The notes under the pieces were generated by a model. The model did no database searches and was not told the origin of the DNA. It worked only from the letters and a program-made list of their open reading frames with translations. 9,778 nucleotides of DNA from JBFIHZ01 sp041601535 (lineage in GTDB: Bacteria; Pseudomonadota; Gammaproteobacteria; Xanthomonadales; SZUA-36), in contig JBFIHZ010000133.1 in the NCBI GenBank assembly GCA_041601535.1, positions 1 through 9,778 of the forward strand. Direction: 5' to 3'. Below, piece after piece: positions 1-5,314 of the stretch (position 1 is the first letter of the stretch; each line of letters opens with the position of its first letter). Position numbers and translations under genes: made by a program.

Positions 1-78
1 CGATTTCTTATTTGCTAAAATATGTTGATCAGGCTCATTTACGCGCGCTCCGTTGCGGTAAGGCCCCGATTTCTTATT

Positions 79-87
79 TGCTAAAAT
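79..87 (+). promoter_or_regulatory. Extended -10 promoter inside each CRISPR repeat
   Basis: The last nine bases of each repeat, TGCTAAAAT, match the extended -10 consensus TGnTATAAT closely. Copies are at 13-21, 79-87, 145-153 and 211-219. An RNA starting about 7 bases beyond the hexamer would begin at roughly the seventh base of the spacer and keep about 24 spacer bases. N. meningitidis type II-C repeats carry the same element at the same place and produce short crRNAs independently of 5' processing (established for that system). Function here is inferred from this match. I see no -35 at a normal distance, as expected for extended -10 promoters. Confidence 0.7.
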
Positions 88-210
88 TCACTCTCGAACA
101 GGCCGCCAAGCTATTCGGTTGCGGTAAGGCCCCGATTTCTTATTTGCTAAAATGGATGGCGCGGCGAACACCGGGACCGGTAAGTTGCGGTAAGGCCCCG
201 ATTTCTTATT

Positions 211-219
211 TGCTAAAAT
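211..219 (+). promoter_or_regulatory. Promoter element of the terminal repeat, aimed at a terminator
   Basis: The last repeat has the same intact TGCTAAAAT as the others, but no spacer follows. A start near 226 would fall at the foot of the terminator hairpin at 226-258. The product would be only a stub of about 35 bases, or on read-through an antisense RNA to the 3' end of cas2. Confidence 0.45.
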
Positions 220-225
220 CGGAGT

Positions 226-258
226 AACAAAAGCCCCTGATTTGCAGGGGCTTTTGTT
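226..258. terminator. Bidirectional intrinsic terminator between array and cas operon
   Basis: A perfect 14-bp stem pairs 226-239 with 245-258 around the loop ATTTG. The core is GCCCCTG/CAGGGGC flanked by A runs on one side and T runs on the other, so it can terminate both rightward array transcripts and the leftward cas9-cas1-cas2 mRNA, whose last stop codon is at 291. This separates two convergent transcription units. Confidence 0.88.
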
Positions 259-290
259 GTTTCTGTTCGTTGATTTTCATGATTTTCGGT

Positions 291-623
291 CTAAAAGATG
301 GTTAATTGGGCAGGGGTTTCTGGAGCTTTTTCAACCGCTCGATCCTGTATTGATATGATTTCCCCGAACTGGCGATCGGTAAACTGAAGTATGCTAACTT
401 TACCATTCTTTGGCACAAATCGGCGGATGCGTCTTACCAGTGGCGGGCACTTTTCCCGCTCTCCAATAAATCGAAAATAGACTGAAAACTGGCTCATCTC
501 AAAGCCTTCATCAAGCAATCGATTTCTAAACGTTGTCGCTTTTTTTCTCTGCGCCCGTGTCACAACCGGTAGATCAAACATTACCATCATCCACATAAGC
601 CTGTATCCGCTAAGCGCAGCCAT
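291..623 (-). CDS. cas2: CRISPR-associated endonuclease Cas2 (type II)
   Basis: Cas2 forms the central dimer of the Cas1-Cas2 integrase that inserts new spacers at the repeat. The 110-aa product shows the type II signature GYRLMWMMVMFDLPV at residues 6-20, containing the conserved Asp17 at the end of the first beta strand. A QFSVYFRF-type second strand and a basic RRIRRFVPKNGKV segment follow. The length is normal. The ATG at 623 overlaps the cas1 stop by one base (TGATG), which suggests translational coupling. A TTG one codon upstream is possible but would sit inside the cas1 stop region and is less likely. It is the last gene of the operon and ends 33 bp before the shared terminator. The nuclease activity of Cas2 is not needed for integration in the systems tested, so the role is best read as structural. 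Confidence 0.96.
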   Translation of the reverse strand: MAALSGYRLMWMMVMFDLPVVTRAQRKKATTFRNRLLDEGFEMSQFSVYFRFIGEREKCPPLVRRIRRFVPKNGKVSILQFTDRQFGEIISIQDRAVEKAPETPAQLTIF

Positions 624-1525
624 CAATTCCTCAAACCATCTAATTCAATACCGGTTGGTCTGGGCGTAACAAGTACACAGCTACGTTCTTTGAAGCTTTG
701 ACTCAATGAGCGCACCAGATTCTGGATATGGGATAACAGGCTGCCGGCAAACGAAGGGCCGCTGCATTGAAAATGCAGCACTTCAACCAGCGCCTGTTTG
801 GATTCCGTGCATAACGTGAACCCTGAATCAGACAGCGTCTTAACCTTCAAATCAATATAGGGCCTGAACGGTTCGAGTAAATCGTCTACCAGCACAAACG
901 AGTTGTATTGATTTCGATGGCACAACCCCACAGAAGGGTGTAACCCGCAGCCGACCACTGAACGAGCCACCGCTGACCTGACTACTGTATATCCGTAGTT
1001 CAATAGGTCATTGGGGGATTTACCGTTTCTCGAACGCCTGAAGTCTCGCCCAAATAAAGCACGCCAGTAACTTCGTGCTGCTTGAGCCTCCAGGTTATCA
1101 GGGTCTCCGGATTTCACCTTGCTGGCGAGACGCATTAGCAGAGCTGAAGAAACGCCGGTTTGCTCCAATACCCTGGCTTGCATGGTGATTTTCTCCCGAA
1201 CCAACGATTGCCAGAGGCGTTTTTTCAAAGGCAAACGAGCCTCAAGTTGACTTCTGACAACTTTTGTTTGGTCATGGCGCCCTATCAAGGGCCAGGCGAC
1301 GGAAAGCGGGCTGAAACTGTTATCACACACTACGTAGGGAATGCCGCAGCGTGCCAGCCGGACGAGCAGGTTCTGGCTTAACACTATCCCGTGTCCGGCA
1401 CCTATAACGCCGAGAATATTGTCGAGAGGGACTTTCCCGATTTTTTGTTGGTCATTATTTACTACCAGGAACCCGCGTTCCGACGATAAGTACCGTCCAT
1501 CCCCTGATACTTCCACCAACTGCAT
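623..1525 (-). CDS. cas1: CRISPR-associated integrase Cas1 (type II)
   Basis: Cas1 is the catalytic subunit of the spacer integrase. The 300-aa protein has the expected N-terminal beta-rich dimerisation domain (about 1-85) and an alpha-helical catalytic domain. The metal-binding triad is visible: Glu146 in LEAQAARSYW, His203 in GLCHRNQYNSF, and Glu218 in DDLLEPFRPYID. These contexts match type II Cas1 closely and the protein looks intact. Its ATG overlaps the cas9 stop by one base (TGATG) with only a weak Shine-Dalgarno in the end of cas9, so translation is probably coupled. No csn2 or cas4 accompanies it, defining subtype II-C. In studied type II systems Cas9 assists Cas1-Cas2 in choosing protospacers with a PAM; that is known of the family, not visible here. 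Confidence 0.97.
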   Translation of the reverse strand: MQLVEVSGDGRYLSSERGFLVVNNDQQKIGKVPLDNILGVIGAGHGIVLSQNLLVRLARCGIPYVVCDNSFSPLSVAWPLIGRHDQTKVVRSQLEARLPLKKRLWQSLVREKITMQARVLEQTGVSSALLMRLASKVKSGDPDNLEAQAARSYWRALFGRDFRRSRNGKSPNDLLNYGYTVVRSAVARSVVGCGLHPSVGLCHRNQYNSFVLVDDLLEPFRPYIDLKVKTLSDSGFTLCTESKQALVEVLHFQCSGPSFAGSLLSHIQNLVRSLSQSFKERSCVLVTPRPTGIELDGLRN

Positions 1526-4500
1526 CAGGCTGGTGCCTGAAGCTCTGCTTTACGAGCCTTGCCGGCGTCATGTACCCGACCTAATGGGTCAACCCAAACA
1601 CGTCTGGCATTCCGCAGTTGGAGTTGCTTGGCCGAAGCAGCCCAAGACAACTTATCTCCATCCTCGTTAGCAATCTTCAAATCCCGCAGTACAACGATGC
1701 CTGCTGTTTTAATCTTTTTGACGCGCGCAAGCTTGAGGTTTCCAACTTCATCAAATGCTACAACATCATTGATATGAAGCCGCATTACTCTCCAGGCGGT
1801 TGGCTGTTGGTCTCTCCACTTCGGTTGTTTACGGCACGTGTGAGCATCGAACATGGATATGGCGCAAGCTTGCCATTTTCCGGCATTCTTGCCCTTGTCT
1901 GTGCACCAGATATCCATACAAAAGTTGCTTCCACCCTGCACGTAACGGTAAGCCACTCCGTTTTTGTCGAGTATCGGAATCATGCCATCAACGTTCTTCT
2001 CACGATGGATTCGCAGCCGCCGGGTTTTGTGTCGGGCTGCATAGTCATTGAGGAATTTTCCCCAGGCTGCGTTGGTGCGGTTTTTAGATGCCGCCTCCAT
2101 CAGGTCCGCTCTTATTCGTTGGTTGGCAACTTCCTCAATGTTCTTAACAGAGTTTTTTAGTGAAGCCAGCGGCACGCGGGTGGCAAAAACTGCGTAACCT
2201 TTTCTATCCGATGGCGCTACAAAGCCCCAGTTGGTTTCATCGTGAAGTTGCCCCTTGGTGTTTCCGGTTGCAGCTGTTCTCGCCGGACTGGAGTTATCGG
2301 GTCTGTGGGAAATTGTTATGTCTGTAACCAAGTGTTCGACGCGGCTTCGCTCAAAACCCACAAACGGAGGTGGCATATCGGAAATAGCCACTTCAAGAAA
2401 TGATTCTTCAGCTTTGGCTGCCGCTGTATTCAGTTTCTGAATGGTACTTCTCGACGTGCAGGCAATTACCAGCGCATCGATGGCGTGGTGCCGGTGATCG
2501 CCTCTTTCTTTGACATCAGATTGACTTAGTAGGGTGTTCAGGCCCCAGTGATGGCGCAGTTTTGCTGTCAGCTTGCCGGTGGACGTCACCACGCGCTGTG
2601 GGCTGTCGAGTACGTACGTCAAATATTCCGCCGCAATACGGCTCATGTATTGCGTGTCAGTTAATAGCCGCGCAATCATGCTGTCCTGGTTGCCTTTGAT
2701 TTTATCCATTGCATCGGAGCTGAACCGCCAGCGCTTGCTGTGGTGCATATTCTCGACACGGGCCATGATCGTATTCCAGTCATAGCCGGCAGGGCTGTGG
2801 GCAAACGCTTCAAAAGGTGTGCGGTTGCGTTTATCGCGGTTGGCGCCCCGGGAGCAGATAACCTTGTTGGCTCGTCCATCATCAAAACTTCTGGAAAATG
2901 GCAAAAGGTGTTCTATCTCAAACTCATCTGTAAATAATCTGGACAGCGGGATTGTTTGACCTGAAAAAGGGCACACCCTTCGATCTGGTTCAGCAGCAAG
3001 ATCCATCCAAAGTTTGTATCGCATGCGGTTTTCATATGAGTTCGTTACACCCAGCGAATCCAGCTTTGTATTAATAAAATCATTCAAAGCCCTGTTCGCT
3101 TTATGAGTGCTTTCAATTTCTTTGAGTTTCTTTACGGGTAGTTTCAATTCCCGGGCAAGCTCAATGAATATTTCGTGGGGGGCGCTGCCGTATCGTTTGT
3201 ACAGCGTATTTATAATCAACCGCAATTGATTCAGGGCAATGTGTACGGATGGGTTATTGATTTTCCCGAAATGTTTCTCCGGGTTTTCGTGCTTGGAAAC
3301 TGTATGGTCCGCCCCCAATGCATGATGACTTAGAATTTCACCGTAATACGGGAGGTCTCCGCGATCAAAAATTTCACCAGTATGTCGGTTACTGTGATTC
3401 AACCCTTCAAGACTACAGGCTTTGTCGTAGGTGTTGCCGGACTCCAGGTGAGGAATCAAGCGCTTGGCAGCTGAATAACTGATTCGGCCATAGCCCTTAA
3501 CCAAGGAGATTGAAGCTATCGCTTCAGATTTGCTGTTTGGAAGGCTACAGTCATTTTCAAGCCACTCAACTACGGTTTTACGGCTTTGCTCAAAGAGCAG
3601 CATGTTTACCGCTTTTGTCTGGGTATCGGAATCGAGTTGAAACCACTTTTCACCAAAGTGCTCCGGAGCGGAAAGAAGCCGGGATGTTTTGTCACAGTCC
3701 AGCCCTTTGCGGCCTGATCGCTCCAGATTGAAAGTGACTTTGCCACTAATTTTGAGTGTTTTTTGAATACCTGCCCAACTCAGGTAGCCGGCTTTGGTAA
3801 TGCCATTGAATGACTGCGTAAGTACCTGCGACAGTTTTGATCTGTCTTCAGGAGACAGTTCAGGTGTGTCAGGGCCGGGGTTCTCAATTGCCAGGTTGTT
3901 GACTTCCTGCAATATGCGGAATTTTTGATAAAGGGGGTCGGCTTGTGGCATACGTTTTTCGTGGTGAAGTAAAGCACACCAGCCGGGTTCTGGCCGACGT
4001 AATTCCCGTTGCCTGAAAATGATGTTATGCAATTCTTGTATCAATTCTGCAGTTATTTGCGGGTGAAATTTGGCCTGCATTGCGGTAATGCGATTGAATT
4101 CATCAATGTACATTGACCGGTCGGCATAAAAATCCCACTCATTGCGAGTTGTTGCTACCTGATTGGGCCGCATTCGAACTGCTTGTTTGTTTACATGCCG
4201 TTTATAGAGAAATTGGCCTAAAGTCAGCTCCCCCAGATCGGATCTAAGGCGTTCAATTCCTAACTTCATTCCGGCTATTTCTTTGGCGTTTTCTTGATCG
4301 TCAACAATGCGATTACTTTTAAAGCCACGACGTTGGTTGATGTGAAACAATGCGCGGCCCAGTTCGGTCAGGCTGATTTGCTCTGTGGCAGCTCGGTTCC
4401 TGATCTCCCATGGGTCCAGGTTAGCGAGTTGCCTGCGTGTTGCCGGACTTTCCGGCATGAGTTGATGACGCACTAGAGCACTCATTAAATCCTTGCGACG

Positions 4501-4713
4501 TAGAAAAAATCGGTCCCTGCGGCGTCTCGCCGCGCGCTTCTCACGTCGTATAACCGATAAGGGTTTCTTGTCTTTCGGGTTCCGTCCATCGCTAAAAATC
4601 CTGACTCCCATATCCTCTATGCCTATTGGCTGATCAGCATCATTCAAGCGCAATACGCACCAGCCGATGGATGTAGAGCCCATGTCCAGTCCGAGTCTGT
4701 ACTTAAGTGACAT
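1525..4713 (-). CDS. cas9: RNA-guided endonuclease Cas9, subtype II-C
   Basis: The 1062-aa effector cuts DNA matched by the crRNA:tracrRNA guide. Domains in order: RuvC-I (LGLDMGSTSIGW, Asp10); Arg-rich bridge helix about 55-75 (IRREKRAARRRRDRFFLRR); alpha-helical recognition lobe about 80-490; RuvC-II (HEIFIELARELK, Glu518); HNH about 575-645 (FEIEHLLPFSRSFDDGRANK, His602 as general base, Asn625 at the conserved Asn); RuvC-III (GDHRHHAIDALVIAC, His743 and Asp746); C-terminal PAM-interacting region about 830-1062. All catalytic positions are occupied, so it should be active. Glu601 stands where many Cas9s have Asp; related II-C proteins, e.g. from Parvibaculum, also have EH, and the ending VDPLGRV also resembles that group. 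Length is typical of II-C (about 1000-1100). The ATG at 4713 has a strong Shine-Dalgarno AGGGGA (4721-4726) at 7 bases. G+C is lower than in the right-hand genes. Confidence 0.98.
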   Translation of the reverse strand: MSLKYRLGLDMGSTSIGWCVLRLNDADQPIGIEDMGVRIFSDGRNPKDKKPLSVIRREKRAARRRRDRFFLRRKDLMSALVRHQLMPESPATRRQLANLDPWEIRNRAATEQISLTELGRALFHINQRRGFKSNRIVDDQENAKEIAGMKLGIERLRSDLGELTLGQFLYKRHVNKQAVRMRPNQVATTRNEWDFYADRSMYIDEFNRITAMQAKFHPQITAELIQELHNIIFRQRELRRPEPGWCALLHHEKRMPQADPLYQKFRILQEVNNLAIENPGPDTPELSPEDRSKLSQVLTQSFNGITKAGYLSWAGIQKTLKISGKVTFNLERSGRKGLDCDKTSRLLSAPEHFGEKWFQLDSDTQTKAVNMLLFEQSRKTVVEWLENDCSLPNSKSEAIASISLVKGYGRISYSAAKRLIPHLESGNTYDKACSLEGLNHSNRHTGEIFDRGDLPYYGEILSHHALGADHTVSKHENPEKHFGKINNPSVHIALNQLRLIINTLYKRYGSAPHEIFIELARELKLPVKKLKEIESTHKANRALNDFINTKLDSLGVTNSYENRMRYKLWMDLAAEPDRRVCPFSGQTIPLSRLFTDEFEIEHLLPFSRSFDDGRANKVICSRGANRDKRNRTPFEAFAHSPAGYDWNTIMARVENMHHSKRWRFSSDAMDKIKGNQDSMIARLLTDTQYMSRIAAEYLTYVLDSPQRVVTSTGKLTAKLRHHWGLNTLLSQSDVKERGDHRHHAIDALVIACTSRSTIQKLNTAAAKAEESFLEVAISDMPPPFVGFERSRVEHLVTDITISHRPDNSSPARTAATGNTKGQLHDETNWGFVAPSDRKGYAVFATRVPLASLKNSVKNIEEVANQRIRADLMEAASKNRTNAAWGKFLNDYAARHKTRRLRIHREKNVDGMIPILDKNGVAYRYVQGGSNFCMDIWCTDKGKNAGKWQACAISMFDAHTCRKQPKWRDQQPTAWRVMRLHINDVVAFDEVGNLKLARVKKIKTAGIVVLRDLKIANEDGDKLSWAASAKQLQLRNARRVWVDPLGRVHDAGKARKAELQAPA

Positions 4714-4720
4714 TTTAATT

Positions 4721-4726
4721 TCCCCT
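4721..4726 (-). promoter_or_regulatory. cas9 ribosome binding site
   Basis: On the minus strand AGGGGA precedes the cas9 ATG (4713) by 7 bases. It supports the chosen start, which also places the RuvC-I Asp at residue 10, as usual for Cas9. Confidence 0.85.
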
Positions 4727-4816
4727 GATAACCCGCTTTCAACGAGCCGCGATTGAATCTAAACGTGAGAACTTCGAGAGACGGGCTGAATTTTGTCGAG
4801 AGCCTGTGTGTAGAAA

Positions 4817-4845
4817 AATATATCCTTTAATAATACTAATGTGAA
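4817..4845 (-). promoter_or_regulatory. Sigma70-type promoter of the cas9-cas1-cas2 operon
   Basis: On the minus strand, -35 TTCACA (4840-4845) and -10 TATATT (4817-4822) are separated by exactly 17 bp; each hexamer matches the consensus at five of six positions. The predicted start near 4810 gives a 5' untranslated region of about 97 bases. That leader holds two direct copies of CTCTCGA (minus strand; plus-strand positions 4774-4780 and 4796-4802), 22 bp apart. Confidence 0.7.
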
Positions 4846-4986
4846 GGAAGTTTTGAATATCTCTCAGTTGTGACTCCGATGAATTTGTCGTAACAGCAGT
4901 TTTCCCGGTTCAGGTAACCGAACTGTCTTTGAGCGTACGTATGCGTACTAATATGTAATTGGAGTGTCACCGTTCCGGTTAGAGGC
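4846..4986. other. Non-coding spacer between the cas promoter and tracrRNA
   Basis: No coding sequence is supportable here. Two short dyads are visible: CGGTT/AACCG (4906-4910 and 4916-4920, 5-base loop) and GTACG/CGTAC (4935-4939 and 4944-4948, 4-base loop). Around 4928-4960 there are loose promoter-like elements (TTGAGC at 4929 and TGTAAT at 4954), but the spacing is poor. Together with 4714-4845 and the tracrRNA this is the divergent control region of the CRISPR system. Confidence 0.4.
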
Positions 4987-5015
4987 TTGACCAATTGCAA
5001 TCTTTATGGAAGGAT
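4987..5015 (+). promoter_or_regulatory. Candidate tracrRNA promoter
   Basis: TTGACC at 4987-4992 is a good -35. At 17 bp spacing the -10 position is AAGGAT (5010-5015), which matches the consensus at only three of six positions. The implied start near 5022 would coincide with the first base of the anti-repeat, which favours this reading. The weak -10 leaves real doubt, and a start further upstream giving a longer tracrRNA is possible. Confidence 0.35.
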
Positions 5016-5021
5016 TGGACT

Positions 5022-5107
5022 GCAAATAAGAAATCGTGGTCTTCAACCGTTAATAAGGTTTTACACCACCATCTAAGGGACAGGCTCCGGCCTGTCCTTT
5101 CTATTTT
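5022..5107 (+). ncRNA. tracrRNA
   Basis: Bases 5022-5036 (GCAAATAAGAAATCG) are the exact reverse complement of repeat positions 16-30. Pairing then continues imperfectly: one mismatch, GG, a G-U wobble, CTT, a two-base bulge (CA at 5043-5044), and ACCG against repeat positions 5-8. This is the lower-stem, bulge, upper-stem layout of type II guides. After the anti-repeat comes AATAAGG, the same sequence that follows the anti-repeat in N. meningitidis tracrRNA. A short GGT/ACC nexus-like element and a GC-rich terminator hairpin follow. It is transcribed away from cas9. In the cell it pairs with each crRNA repeat and docks the guide on Cas9. The 3' end is set by the terminator; the 5' end is inferred. 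Confidence 0.9.
5075..5107 (+). terminator. tracrRNA 3' hairpin and intrinsic terminator
   Basis: GGACAGGC (5078-5085) pairs with GCCTGTCC (5090-5097) around the tetraloop TCCG. AAG/TTT extends the stem with one G-U pair, followed by the U-rich tail CTATTTT. It serves both as terminator and as the last structural hairpin of the tracrRNA. Confidence 0.85.
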
Positions 5108-5114
5108 GTGCCGT

Positions 5115-5150
5115 GAAAACTGCGCTCTAAGCGGCAGTACCGAAGTTTTC
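5115..5150. repeat. Inverted repeat just downstream of the tracrRNA terminator
   Basis: GAAAACT (5115-5121) and AGTTTTC (5144-5150) are perfect 7-bp complements around a 22-base loop. A second, mutually exclusive fold pairs ACTGCGCT (5119-5126) with AGCGGCAGT (5130-5138), with one bulged G. It may be a back-up terminator or part of a read-through form of the tracrRNA. No coding function is seen between 5108 and 5274. Confidence 0.4.
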
Positions 5151-5274
5151 TGGATCCGGAATTGCTCCAAGTCCGATTGCTTTTTGAGGCGCCAGGTGCG
5201 TGCACGTGGGCAACGGTTGCACGGCATGTTTCGTCGGGGCTTCAGGTCTTATGTACTGGAAATTCGAGCCAAAG

Positions 5275-5294
5275 TACTGTATATTCATATAGTA
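5275..5294. promoter_or_regulatory. LexA (SOS) box upstream of the HNH gene
   Basis: TACTGTATATTCATATAGTA matches the E. coli-type LexA consensus TACTGTATATATATACAGTA at 17 of 20 positions and is nearly self-complementary. It ends 20 bp before the HNH start codon. A possible -10, TATAGT (5288-5293), lies inside it, so bound LexA would block RNA polymerase. It predicts induction of the downstream gene by DNA damage. Confidence 0.7.
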
Positions 5295-5304
5295 TTTATG
5301 GCTT

Positions 5305-5308
5305 GAGG
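5305..5308 (+). promoter_or_regulatory. Ribosome binding site that fixes the HNH gene start
   Basis: GAGG sits 6 bases before the ATG at 5315. The reading frame is open upstream to about 5162, but this site, and the SOS box and -10 within that upstream stretch, place the real start at 5315. Confidence 0.75.
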
Positions 5309-5314
5309 CATTTC

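Larger units (their letters stand above)
1..219 (+). CRISPR. Type II-C CRISPR array, truncated by the window edge
   Basis: Repeat units lie at 1-21 (last 21 bases only), 52-87, 118-153 and 184-219. The three complete units are identical and 36 bp long, starting GTTGCGGTAAGGCCCC and ending TTATTTGCTAAAAT. Spacers are exactly 30 bp at 22-51, 88-117 and 154-183. Length, GTTG start and AAAT end fit type II-C repeats. The orientation is set by the tracrRNA anti-repeat at 5022 onward, which pairs with this strand, so crRNAs are read rightward, toward cas2 and against the cas operon. The array continues beyond position 1, so the total spacer number and the leader are not visible. The last repeat shows no decay. 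The unit at 184-219 is the downstream end, inferred to carry the oldest spacer (154-183). Confidence 0.97.

Noticed and set aside
12..227. A 71-codon open frame on the plus strand with a repeated CGKAPISYLLK peptide
   Set aside because: It is only the CRISPR repeats read in frame; 66-bp repeat-spacer periodicity keeps the frame open.
624..626. TTG start for cas2 one codon before the ATG
   Set aside because: The ATG in the TGATG overlap repeats the cas9-cas1 junction and is the simpler start.
1525..4713. Possible csn2 or cas4, or a frameshift in cas9
   Set aside because: cas9, cas1 and cas2 abut with one-base overlaps, leaving no room, and cas9 is continuous with all catalytic motifs.
5162..5314. 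N-terminal extension of the HNH protein by 51 residues
   Set aside because: It would cover the SOS box and the likely promoter, has no family resemblance, and the GAGG site fixes the start at 5315.
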